64,000 nucleotides of DNA from Paenibacillus sp. RC67 (lineage in GTDB: Bacteria; Bacillota; Bacilli; Paenibacillales; NBRC-103111). Positions 54,056-61,408 of the stretch are shown here, in pieces. The notes under the pieces are model-generated. The model ran no database searches. It was not told the origin of the DNA and was given only the letters and a program-made list of their open reading frames with translations. Each line of letters starts with the position of its first letter. The stretch's first letter is position 1. The position numbers were made by a program, and so were the translations under genes. The stretch spans positions 4,363,501 to 4,427,500 of the forward strand of contig NZ_CP125098.1 in the NCBI RefSeq assembly GCF_030020805.1, written 5' to 3'.

Positions 54056-54571
54056 GTGCAAAAGATGAAAGATTCAAAGACTAAGGAAACTGTTTTCGAG
54101 AATTTTCCATCAGAGGAAGATTTCTTAAAAATCTTACATGCAGGTTATGGTGAAGACGATCCACGAAGTATATTTTACAAGCGAACTCACGTTATACCTG
54201 AAATCAATTGGCGACAGGCTTTGTACCATGTTCTATATCCTCTATTGTTTGGTATCTTGATCTCCATCATCGTCTTTTATATATTGGTTCCTATCATTTC
54301 AGAGTATGCATTATGGATTGCTTGTACAGTATCGTTAACAGAAATTTTTTTGTACACTCTAATACGGGCCAAAGCTATTCTCATATGGGGAATTAAGGTT
54401 TATCAACATTTTGCTCCAATCGAGCTTCGAAATAAATGTCGCTTTGAGCCTAGCTGCTCAATGTATATGATTCAGGCTATCGAAAAATATGGAGCTTTAA
54501 GAGGAGTATTCCAGGGAATTAAACGGTTGCGGAGATGCAACATTTCTAATGGTGGACACGACTACGTATAG
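54056..54571 (+). CDS. YidD-like protein with N-terminal membrane segments
   Basis: The C-terminal 50 residues carry the YidD signature NKCRFEPSCSMYMIQAIEKYG, with three conserved Cys including the one in RLRRCN. YidD helps the Oxa1/YidC insertase, usually as a lone 70-90 residue protein. Here about 120 extra residues come first, including two membrane segments (about 53-75 and 80-105). The start is uncertain (GTG 54056 or ATG 54065) and both lack a strong ribosome site; coupling to the upstream DUF4177 gene is likely. Confidence 0.8.
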   Translation: MQKMKDSKTKETVFENFPSEEDFLKILHAGYGEDDPRSIFYKRTHVIPEINWRQALYHVLYPLLFGILISIIVFYILVPIISEYALWIACTVSLTEIFLYTLIRAKAILIWGIKVYQHFAPIELRNKCRFEPSCSMYMIQAIEKYGALRGVFQGIKRLRRCNISNGGHDYV

Positions 54572-54578
54572 GACCAGA

Positions 54579-54608
54579 ATAGCCCATTAATACCTATGGG
54601 CTTTTTCT
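54579..54608 (+). terminator. Terminator after the YidD-like gene
   Basis: AGCCCAT and ATGGGCT pair with a TAATACCT-type loop and are followed by TTTTC. Confidence 0.8.
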
Positions 54609-54673
54609 CATACTAAGATCCCTGGTTTTCATTTCAAGCCAATACCGTACTCAGGTTTACGACTTGAGATAGA

Positions 54674-54702
54674 CGAAAAAACCACTCTCTACAAGTGGTC
54701 CG
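54674..54702 (-). terminator. Terminator after the 104-residue hypothetical gene
   Basis: On the minus strand ACCACTTGTAGAGAGTGGTT forms a stem-loop followed by TTTTCG. It lies about 30 bases past the stop at 54730. Confidence 0.75.
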
Positions 54703-54729
54703 ATAAATATTTAGCTATTTATTCGGTTA

Positions 54730-55044
54730 TTATTTAATAACGTCTATTTTAAACACATTGTCTAATTTCCCAGCTTCATTAAGTCTTTTCTTTAAAGGAA
54801 CTTTAATATCTCGTCCTAATTCTTTAAAAAAGGTGTTCACATCACAATTCACATTTTCCAAAAATACTTTTACAATACCCTCTGTTCTAATGTTTTGATT
54901 CATATCAACCGGTACTGAAACATCAACCGCATAATGCTTGGTTAAAGTGTTGATATATCTTGTGAAAATTTCGATCAATTCACTATTATCAAAATTATCA
55001 ATTGCGATTTGCCCTCTTGTTGTAAATTTCAAATCCACTCTCAC
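54730..55044 (-). CDS. Hypothetical protein, 104 residues
   Basis: I do not recognise the family. Translation starts at GTG 55044 after GGGGAAA. The sequence is charged and predicted soluble, with a mixed alpha/beta pattern: VDLKFTTRGQIAIDNFDNSELIEIFTRYINTL, a middle VKVFLENVNCDVNTFFKELG, and end KLDNVFKIDVIK. It has its own terminator. It sits between a YidD-like gene and a cold-shock gene, but nothing links it functionally. It carries one Cys and no metal motif. Confidence 0.65.
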   Translation of the reverse strand: MRVDLKFTTRGQIAIDNFDNSELIEIFTRYINTLTKHYAVDVSVPVDMNQNIRTEGIVKVFLENVNCDVNTFFKELGRDIKVPLKKRLNEAGKLDNVFKIDVIK

Positions 55045-55117
55045 TTTATATTTTCCCCATTTCTTTGAAAATCTGTGATTGTTTGAATCCGTTCACACAT
55101 CTAGATTATATTTTCAG

Positions 55118-55151
55118 AAAAAAAGCTGCTCCTTTACATTTAGGAGCAACT
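55118..55151 (-). terminator. Terminator after the first cold shock gene
   Basis: On the minus strand GTTGCTCCT and AGGAGCAGC pair, followed by TTTTTTTC. Confidence 0.85.
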
Positions 55152-55161
55152 TTGATTTGGA

Positions 55162-55365
55162 TTAGTAAATTTTAGTCACGTTCTCAGCTTGTGGTCCACG
55201 GTTGCCCTGTGTCACATTGAACTGAACGCGTTGACCTTCATCCAACGATTTGTAACCTTCGCCTTCAATTGCGCTGAAATGTACAAATACATCGCTTCCG
55301 CCTTCTACTTCAATAAAGCCAAATCCTTTTTCACTGTTGAACCATTTTACTGTACCTGTTTGCAA
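55162..55365 (-). CDS. CspA-family cold shock protein (first copy)
   Basis: A 67-residue cold-shock domain with RNP1 KGFGFIEV and RNP2 VFVHFSAI. It binds single-stranded nucleic acid and melts RNA structure. The start is TTG 55365: GGAGGTAATACAT precedes it by nine bases, and in-frame codons upstream belong to the leader, not to protein. The 5' leader (55366-55495) contains a hairpin shared with the second copy. A SigA-like promoter (TTGATT, 17 bases, TAAGAT) lies at 55496-55524. Confidence 0.93.
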   Translation of the reverse strand: MQTGTVKWFNSEKGFGFIEVEGGSDVFVHFSAIEGEGYKSLDEGQRVQFNVTQGNRGPQAENVTKIY

Positions 55366-55412
55366 ATGTATTACCTCCAATTGATATTTAACATGATCAT
55401 TTTCACACAAAT

Positions 55413-55473
55413 AAAAATTCACACATTGAAAAAAGTTCCATCGAAAAATGAGACTCTTTTCAACATGTGAATT
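55413..55473 (-). promoter_or_regulatory. Cold-shock gene leader hairpin (copy 1)
   Basis: In the minus-strand leader TTCACATGTTGAAAA pairs with TTTTCAATGTGTGAA, a near-perfect 15-bp stem with G-U wobbles, enclosing a GATGGAAC loop motif. The same 5' arm and loop motif recur before the other csp gene (56779-56842). Probably a cold-responsive RNA structure. Confidence 0.6.
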
Positions 55474-55495
55474 CATTTTCAATATTTATATATGT

Positions 55496-55524
55496 ATCTT
55501 ACCACAGTTAGATCAAACAATCAA
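55496..55524 (-). promoter_or_regulatory. SigA-like promoter of the first cold shock gene
   Basis: On the minus strand TTGATT (55519-55524), a 17-base spacer and TAAGAT (55496-55501) form a good SigA promoter. It would give a leader of about 120 bases, containing the hairpin. Confidence 0.6.
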
Positions 55525-55579
55525 GTTTCTGAAGCGTCTCCCCGAAAAAGGAAGCCCAATGCTCCTAGTTATCAAATAA

Positions 55580-55605
55580 GAAAGCCACTTGCGTAAGTGG
55601 CTTCG
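55580..55605 (-). terminator. Terminator after the 89-residue hypothetical gene
   Basis: On the minus strand AGCCACTTACGCAAGTGGCT forms a strong stem followed by TTCTTATTTG. Confidence 0.75.
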
Positions 55606-55628
55606 AGACTTCATGGCGTCTTCTCGTC

Positions 55629-55898
55629 CTAGTCAGAATTCTCTGAGTCACTTAAGAAGTAGATTACTTTCTTTTCATTTGGATACAGATAGGACCGATC
55701 TGAGTGTTGATGAATGTAATATTCATCTTTTGAAATGACAGTTACTCTTTGTCGGGATTCTCCATCCAGATAATTAATATCCTTATGAAGAAAGGTGCAA
55801 TCTTTGTTCGCAAGTAAAAATAGCCTAATTTGTCGTAATGTGTATGACTGGTCAACAAGCAGTTCCTTTGGAATATCACTGAATTTATAGACGACCAT
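55629..55898 (-). CDS. Hypothetical protein, 89 residues
   Basis: Not recognised. It begins VVYKFSDIPKELLVDQ and is rich in charged and aromatic residues (TVISKDEYYIHQHSDRSYLYPNEKKVIYFLSD). An AGGTGG site lies nine bases before the ATG. It has no signal peptide or membrane segment. It is likely part of the small-gene cluster (55.6-56.4 kb) bracketed by the two cold-shock genes. Confidence 0.65.
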   Translation of the reverse strand: MVVYKFSDIPKELLVDQSYTLRQIRLFLLANKDCTFLHKDINYLDGESRQRVTVISKDEYYIHQHSDRSYLYPNEKKVIYFLSDSENSD

Positions 55899-55938
55899 CT
55901 ACTGCACCACCTAGCCGCGTTATATTTGCTGCAAAGAC

Positions 55939-56139
55939 TTATCTTACCTTGAATCGAAATTCTTTCTTGGAAAAATAATCACTTGCAATACAAACAGCGT
56001 CATCATCATGCTGTTTTATAAAGCCACCAAAATCGATAACCTGATTTCCGCGCCAAACCGAAACCGGAACTTTCCAATACATAGCGTTATCAAAATCCAC
56101 TTGCTCCAAGAGCAATTGATTTTGTATTAACAAAAGCAT
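55939..56139 (-). CDS. Hypothetical protein, about 66 residues
   Basis: Not recognised. It reads LLLIQNQLLLEQVDFDNAMYWKVPVSVW, then VIDFGGFIKQHDDDAVCIASDYFSKKEFRFKV. The pattern resembles a small beta-barrel (SH3-like or Sm-like), which is only an impression. AAGAGGTG lies at the first ATG, so an internal TTG (56133) at better spacing may be the real start. It sits between two other small genes. Confidence 0.55.
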   Translation of the reverse strand: MLLLIQNQLLLEQVDFDNAMYWKVPVSVWRGNQVIDFGGFIKQHDDDAVCIASDYFSKKEFRFKVR

Positions 56140-56217
56140 CACCTCTTATCGTTCATTTTTTTATGACAACTTATTTTATAATAAAATCCTAATAAGCCAG
56201 CTGATCCTTAGCGAACG

Positions 56218-56445
56218 CTAAATCTGCACACCGTCTTTAAGTAATTTCAAATCACCGTTTGAATTTTCTACTATGGGCAACAGCTTAACACTGCTTACCA
56301 TTGTTGAGTGGCAAATCCGGCAAGTGGGTGTATAAGCAAATGCGAAATTATCCCGCATCCAGCCCTTGCAGTCTTCTTTGGAGCATGACCATATCTTTGT
56401 TTGCTCCTGCGGGAAATCTTCCATCGTTTTTTTGCGGTAATACAT
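56218..56445 (-). CDS. Cold-inducible YdjO-like zinc-ribbon protein
   Basis: The 75-residue protein has four cysteines in two pairs, WSCSKEDCKGWMRDNFAF and PTCRICHSTMVSS, suggesting zinc binding. This matches the YdjO cold-inducible protein family, often found beside csp genes. It lies 92 bases downstream of the second cold-shock gene and on the same strand. A terminator lies between, so it would need its own promoter or read-through. Confidence 0.82.
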   Translation of the reverse strand: MYYRKKTMEDFPQEQTKIWSCSKEDCKGWMRDNFAFAYTPTCRICHSTMVSSVKLLPIVENSNGDLKLLKDGVQI

Positions 56446-56463
56446 GGATAGCCCCTCCTTTAT

Positions 56464-56512
56464 AAAAAAACAACTGCCCTCAACTCAAGCGAATTAAGGG
56501 CAGCTGCTTTTT
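56464..56512 (-). terminator. Terminator after the second cold shock gene
   Basis: On the minus strand AGCTGCCCTTAATTCG and GAGTTGAGGGCAGTT form a long stem followed by seven Ts. It also has a T tract on the other strand. Confidence 0.85.
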
Positions 56513-56536
56513 ACTTTTCTTAAAGTTTTGCTGGTC

Positions 56537-56737
56537 TTACAGTTTTACAACATTCTCGGCTTGTGGACCGCGGTTGCCTTTTACTATGTTAAATTCAACC
56601 CGTTGACCTTCGTCCAACGATTTGAAGCCATCGCCAACGATTGCGCTAAAGTGTACGAATACATCGTTGCCACCTTCTACTTCGATGAAGCCAAAACCTT
56701 TTTCTGCGTTAAACCATTTTACTGTTCCTGTTTCCAT
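56537..56737 (-). CDS. CspA-family cold shock protein (second copy)
   Basis: A 66-residue cold-shock domain very similar to the first copy, with RNP1 KGFGFIEV and RNP2 VFVHFSAI. The ATG start follows TTGGAGG. It differs from copy 1 mostly in the middle ([10 protein letters not shown] against [10 protein letters not shown]), so both probably act as RNA chaperones in the cold. The leader contains a hairpin shared with copy 1 and a TATAGT -10 box at 56869-56874. Confidence 0.95.
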   Translation of the reverse strand: METGTVKWFNAEKGFGFIEVEGGNDVFVHFSAIVGDGFKSLDEGQRVEFNIVKGNRGPQAENVVKL

Positions 56738-56778
56738 TTAAAAAGCCTCCAATAAAATATTATACTCATAAAAAAAAC

Positions 56779-56842
56779 AAAAATTCACGAAATTGAAAAA
56801 GGTTCCATCTAACAAATGTACACCTCTTACAACATGTGAATC
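56779..56842 (-). promoter_or_regulatory. Cold-shock gene leader hairpin (copy 2)
   Basis: The leader contains TTCACATGTTG, the loop motif GATGGAACC, then CAATTTCGTGAA. The same 5' arm and loop as copy 1 occur, but the 3' arm differs and the stem is shorter with a bulge. Similarity outside the coding regions suggests selection on the RNA. Confidence 0.55.
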
Positions 56843-56935
56843 AAGGTCTCAATTATTTGATTAATCATACTATAACACACTTATTATGAAAAAGCCATGC
56901 TTGATTTTTATTATTTTTTTTAAGCCATCATTCCC

Positions 56936-58279
56936 CTACTCATTCAAATAAGTCGTCGCCCGGTTCTGGATCAACTTCGCTACTTCTTCTGCAGACTTTT
57001 GACCGCTGAAGAAGGCTCTCGACTCATCGCCCACAATGGAAATCACTTTACTATCCAGCCCGGCAAATCGATCTGCTGTCTGTATGAGCTGTTTGAACTG
57101 TGTAAATTGTTCGTCAGGCACCTTGGCTCCTTTCCCGCTATCCAGCTTGAATGTTCCGCTCTTTACTTGGGCTTGAATTTCGCTCAGCACCTTCTCATTT
57201 ACAGATCGTAGCAGCGAGAAGCCTCCTCTATCCTGGAGGGATTGAACGTCAGCGGATAACATGAAGGCAATAAACTTCCATGCTTCTTCTTTAACAGGCG
57301 ACTTGGCTTGTATCGCAAACTGAGATGAAGGAATGATCCTCATTCCTCCGTTTTGTCCCTTGGCATGTGGCTTTTGCATTAGCTTCGGATTGGCGAATAA
57401 GGAGTAGGGTCCCTCAATAAAATCAGCTGGGGAGGTTATAACGGTAGAATAGAACAATTGTTTCCCGAAATCCGCTGATTCCGATGTCATAACTTTATCG
57501 TCGTACATTTTTTTTATTTGCTGCATCATCTCCCCAAATAAGGGAGAGTCGAACTTGGCCTTTAGAGCTGCCCGGTCAACGAGCTCCGCGTAACTATCCA
57601 CAACCATCTCTTGAAGGAGTAATTCCGGCGGATCATTAGCTAAGGCGTATCGGCGCTCCTTACTGTTCTTCTCTGTCTCTTTCATGAGTTTCTTGGAAAT
57701 CTCAGCAAACTCCGGCCAGGTCCAATTCTTATCGTCGACATTCACACCAGCTTTTTTCAGAATGTCTCCATCGCCTACGAAAGCTCTCAAGGAGAACGCT
57801 GATGGCATCGTATACCAACCGCCATTTAACTGAATAGCTTTCAATATGTTCATATGTAAATCATTCTTGTTCAACGTTTGATCTTTGTCCATGAAATCAT
57901 TCATATTGACGAGCAGCTGTTTGCTCACATATTCGCCGACGGGCAGGTCGCTGACTTCAAGAATATCTGCTCCTTTTCCTGAGAGTAGGGCGGTATTTGT
58001 CGTTTTTTTGTAATTCTCAAAATCTCCCCCTCCCCATTTTTCTCCCATTTTTTTATACGTTTGAATTTGCAGGTCGATGTCTGGATACTTCTCCTCGAAT
58101 TTCTTCTCTACCACCTGATAGAACGGGCTAGGTTCTTTCATCGATAAAGTAATAATCGTTTTCCCCTCTTTAGTTTTCGGTTTCTCCTTATTTGCCGTTT
58201 CTACGCTTCCACCAGAACTGCATGCGGTCGTTACCGTCATCACAATGCCTATCCCAATAATCCCTATCCGTTTTATCAT
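56936..58279 (-). CDS. Extracellular solute-binding lipoprotein (family 1)
   Basis: The 447-residue lipoprotein has lipobox VTTAC and a family-1 (sugar-type) binding fold: IITLSMKEPSPFYQVVEKKFEEKYPDIDLQIQTYKKMG, then EAWKFIAFMLSADVQSLQDRGG near the end. It should capture a sugar or similar ligand for the two permeases upstream. It is separated from the HlyD-type adaptor by 46 bases. A GGAGG site precedes the ATG by about 12 bases. The ligand is unknown. Confidence 0.9.
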   Translation of the reverse strand: MIKRIGIIGIGIVMTVTTACSSGGSVETANKEKPKTKEGKTIITLSMKEPSPFYQVVEKKFEEKYPDIDLQIQTYKKMGEKWGGGDFENYKKTTNTALLSGKGADILEVSDLPVGEYVSKQLLVNMNDFMDKDQTLNKNDLHMNILKAIQLNGGWYTMPSAFSLRAFVGDGDILKKAGVNVDDKNWTWPEFAEISKKLMKETEKNSKERRYALANDPPELLLQEMVVDSYAELVDRAALKAKFDSPLFGEMMQQIKKMYDDKVMTSESADFGKQLFYSTVITSPADFIEGPYSLFANPKLMQKPHAKGQNGGMRIIPSSQFAIQAKSPVKEEAWKFIAFMLSADVQSLQDRGGFSLLRSVNEKVLSEIQAQVKSGTFKLDSGKGAKVPDEQFTQFKQLIQTADRFAGLDSKVISIVGDESRAFFSGQKSAEEVAKLIQNRATTYLNE

Positions 58280-58325
58280 CTCTATTTGATTCCTCCAATT
58301 TCATTATTAAAGAATGCGAGTTGTT

Positions 58326-59486
58326 CTACTGAAGACGCACACGATTGCCATCCTGTAGAGGCTCACTGCTTTCTACAATAATTAGGTCGCCCTCATAAAG
58401 ATTACCTGAATTTACCAGCGTTTCATGGTCATTTGTTTCACTGGCATAAATTCGAACTTTACGCGCAACAAAGGTATTGCCCAGTGCTCCCATCTGCTCT
58501 TCGATTTTAAATACAAACTTGCCTTCGCGATCCTGATGAATGGCTGTATTGGAAATGTTCAATCCCTCCTGACTTGAACGTTTCTCTAATTTTATCAATG
58601 CCTGCTCACCTCCCTTTAGCTCGGCGTCCGTCACCTTGATGCGAAGAAGCTGTTGAGGGATCGTTGTTACTCTCAATGAATCTCCGCTAGACGAACTCTC
58701 GGTTCGCGGCTCTGTCGTCGCCATTTCCTCAATTAATCCTTCGATAGTACGTACCCCTTGGTCCTGAACCGTATGAACCTCGACTTCGAGCTTCTGCCCT
58801 AGCGCTAGCCCAAGACTCAACAACAGCTTGGTATCGGCAGTAAACTCAAATCGATATCCCTGATTGCTGTTCGAGATACCAATATCCGGTTCTCCCGAAG
58901 AGACTAGCCCTTCCACGGCATTCGTTTTCGTGATAATTCCATCGAAAGGAGCGATTGCTTCCTTTTTGCTTACCAGTCGTTCCTTCATTTCATCGATTTT
59001 ACGTTCTTGCATTCCCAGATCGAGTTTACGAGTTTCGATATCACGTATCACACTCCGGTTCTTGAACGCATCTCCTTCTGTGGTTGTTTGAATGAACTGA
59101 TCCTGGCTGTTTTGCAGCTCGATTTGCAGCTTTTCCAGCTGGGTGATTTGGTCCTGCAATTCTCGTTCGGCTGATTTGCTGTCGTAGATAATGAGCTGTT
59201 GCCCCTTCTTTACGCGATCTCCTTCCTTCACGAGAAGCTTTTGTACTCTCCAGCCCGCTGGGTTCGATAGTTTTACTTCAGCTAACGGTCGCAGAGTTCC
59301 GCTTCCTTCGAGCTTCTGTACCAAGCTTCCCTTTGCCGACTTTTCCGTTCTTACTTTCGGTAAGGTTGCCGATTGCAGCGTGTTGCTGAACAATGTAAAG
59401 AACACCAGCAAACCTATAAAAGCCATGAACACGATTTGAATGTTTCGTTTGCGCCTGCGATCCACCGACGCTTGTTCTACCTCCAT
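58326..59486 (-). CDS. HlyD/RND-type membrane fusion adaptor
   Basis: The 386-residue protein has one membrane segment (about 14-36) and a lipoyl-type domain (VQKLLVKEGDRVKKGQQLIIYD). A coiled-coil hairpin follows (QDQITQLEKLQIELQNSQ to MQERKIDEMKERL), then a second half-lipoyl part (EAIAPFDGIITK) and a beta-barrel. It is an adaptor of the MacA/YknX kind and normally partners with an exporter. Here it lies inside an importer-type operon with no exporter ATPase nearby. AGGAGG precedes the ATG. Confidence 0.85.
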   Translation of the reverse strand: MEVEQASVDRRRKRNIQIVFMAFIGLLVFFTLFSNTLQSATLPKVRTEKSAKGSLVQKLEGSGTLRPLAEVKLSNPAGWRVQKLLVKEGDRVKKGQQLIIYDSKSAERELQDQITQLEKLQIELQNSQDQFIQTTTEGDAFKNRSVIRDIETRKLDLGMQERKIDEMKERLVSKKEAIAPFDGIITKTNAVEGLVSSGEPDIGISNSNQGYRFEFTADTKLLLSLGLALGQKLEVEVHTVQDQGVRTIEGLIEEMATTEPRTESSSSGDSLRVTTIPQQLLRIKVTDAELKGGEQALIKLEKRSSQEGLNISNTAIHQDREGKFVFKIEEQMGALGNTFVARKVRIYASETNDHETLVNSGNLYEGDLIIVESSEPLQDGNRVRLQ

Positions 59487-59508
59487 ACTCTCCTCCTATC
59501 TACAACAA

Positions 59509-60387
59509 CTATCCCTTAATGCCGGTCAGCTGAATACCTTCAATAAAATACGCTTCCGCATAGAGAAACAACAGTACCATCGGAGCCATGTAGAGCATGG
59601 ATGCAGCAAAAGCAATCCCCAGTTCCCCACCATTAACTCTAGATAAATATACCGACAACGGCTGCTTGAACGGATCGTCCAGAAAAATAAGCGGCTGCTC
59701 CACCATGTTCCAATAATCTACAAACAAGAGGATTATGAGCGCGGAAAGTCCTGGTTTGACCATAGGAATAATGATCGTGTAGAAAATCCGCAAATGACCA
59801 GCACCATCCATCTTCCCCGCTTCTATATAAGCGTATGGAATATTAAGCATGAATTGTCGAAGCATAAAAACACCGAATGCTGCAAAAATACCCGGCAGTA
59901 TGATCGCTTGCGTGCTGTGAAGCAGCCCAAGCTTATCTGCCATAATGTAATTCGGCACGAGTGTCACTTGGAACGGCATGAGCATCGTCAAGAGATAGAT
60001 AAGGAACAGCGTGTCACGGCCACGAAAATTCAGCTTGGATAGCGCATACGCAGCCAATGAAGCAACAAAAGTTTGTCCTGCGACGATCGGTACAACCATA
60101 AACACCGAATTCCAGAACATCATGAGATACTTGGGGCTATTCACCAACAACTTGCCATACTGCTCCAAGGTCACTTGATCGGGAAGCAACTTCAAATTCA
60201 CATAAGGAGTCATTTTCCCTGAAGTCGCTTCGTAGAGCTGCCCTATCGGCCCATAATTGAGTCCAATTTCTTGTTCTGTCATGAGAGAATTTGTGAATGT
60301 AATCACAATCGGAAATAGCAGCAATACAGCAATACTGCTCATGATGATCGTTAGCGTGCTTTTATGTAATATTTTCACAAAGGACAA
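59509..60387 (-). CDS. Sugar-type ABC permease (MalG-like)
   Basis: The 292-residue permease has six membrane segments and the EAA loop YIEAGKMDGAGHLRIFYTIIIPMVKPGLSAL, typical of MalG-type carbohydrate permeases. The start is TTG 60387 after GGGGGAAAG; a GTG three codons later is less well placed. It pairs with the MalF-like gene 15 bases upstream. No ATPase is encoded in the operon; in Bacilli such importers often share a common MsmX-type ATPase. Confidence 0.9.
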   Translation of the reverse strand: MSFVKILHKSTLTIIMSSIAVLLLFPIVITFTNSLMTEQEIGLNYGPIGQLYEATSGKMTPYVNLKLLPDQVTLEQYGKLLVNSPKYLMMFWNSVFMVVPIVAGQTFVASLAAYALSKLNFRGRDTLFLIYLLTMLMPFQVTLVPNYIMADKLGLLHSTQAIILPGIFAAFGVFMLRQFMLNIPYAYIEAGKMDGAGHLRIFYTIIIPMVKPGLSALIILLFVDYWNMVEQPLIFLDDPFKQPLSVYLSRVNGGELGIAFAASMLYMAPMVLLFLYAEAYFIEGIQLTGIKG

Positions 60388-60401
60388 TCTCTCTTTCCCC
60401 C

Positions 60402-61310
60402 TTATTCCATGAACCGACGAAATCGTCGTTCGAGCACAAACAAGCCCATGACAATAATAAGAATGCAGCCGACCATCAAGGTTGCCGCCGCTGTCAGCTT
60501 CTGAATGTCTAACGACATGAACATGTTGTTCATATAATGCTGTAGCATGTAGATACTGTCTTGAGGATAATCGCCTGCGATCAAATACGTTTCCCTAAAT
60601 ACTTTAAACGAGTTAATGATCGACATGATGATTACAAAGAACATGGTGGACGTTAGATAAACAAGGGTAATACTGGCAAACTGCCTTATGGGTCCAGCTC
60701 CTTCGATTTGTGCTGTTTCGTAATAGTCCTTCGGAATTTGCTGCAGCCCCGCCAAAAATAAAATGACATTATAGCCTACGTTCTTCCATATATAAATGAC
60801 AATGACCACGTTTCTCGCTGCATCGGTTTTCATCCAATCCACACGACTGTAGCCAAAATAACTCAGCCATAAGTTCAAGGAGCCGTTCCAATCGAACAGT
60901 ATCTGCCAGATTAGAATAATCGAGGCTACGGGTACGACAAGCGGCATCACATAGGCCGTTCGCAGCCATTTTCGAATATATATTTGTTTGTTCAACAGCA
61001 TGGCCAAACCGAGCGACAGCACAAGCATAAGCGGAACACTAACCACGCTAAAATAAAATGTATTGGACGCCGCCTTCCGGAAGGAACTGCTCGCAAGCAC
61101 CTCATGGTAATGATCCAAGGTAACCCTGTGGCTGTCCTCCACTAAAGAGAAAATCACCCCCATGGCAAAAGGAATCAAGTAGAACATCGCAAATCCGATC
61201 CCGCTCGGTGCAAGAAAAATCCATGCCGCTGCTGCGTCCTTGCGCAACCATTTTTTTAATTTGTTCTCCTTTATAGACCCACGCCCATGCCAAAGACCCC
61301 ACTTCTTCAT
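60402..61310 (-). CDS. Sugar-type ABC permease (MalF-like)
   Basis: The 302-residue permease has six membrane segments, the N-terminal WIFLAPSGIGFAMFYLIPF and the EAA loop YYETAQIEGAGPIRQFASITLVYL. It is the first gene of the transporter group and lies 98 bases downstream of the histidine kinase. AGGAGGAAG precedes the ATG by about ten bases. It forms the channel with the MalG-like partner. Confidence 0.9.
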   Translation of the reverse strand: MKKWGLWHGRGSIKENKLKKWLRKDAAAAWIFLAPSGIGFAMFYLIPFAMGVIFSLVEDSHRVTLDHYHEVLASSSFRKAASNTFYFSVVSVPLMLVLSLGLAMLLNKQIYIRKWLRTAYVMPLVVPVASIILIWQILFDWNGSLNLWLSYFGYSRVDWMKTDAARNVVIVIYIWKNVGYNVILFLAGLQQIPKDYYETAQIEGAGPIRQFASITLVYLTSTMFFVIIMSIINSFKVFRETYLIAGDYPQDSIYMLQHYMNNMFMSLDIQKLTAAATLMVGCILIIVMGLFVLERRFRRFME

Positions 61311-61408
61311 TCTCAGCTTCCTCCTGCTCTACATGCTTGTAGAATAGGACAGACTGATAAAAAAAGAAGTGGGGTAAATCTAAAATTTCCCTTAAATTTA
61401 CATAATCG

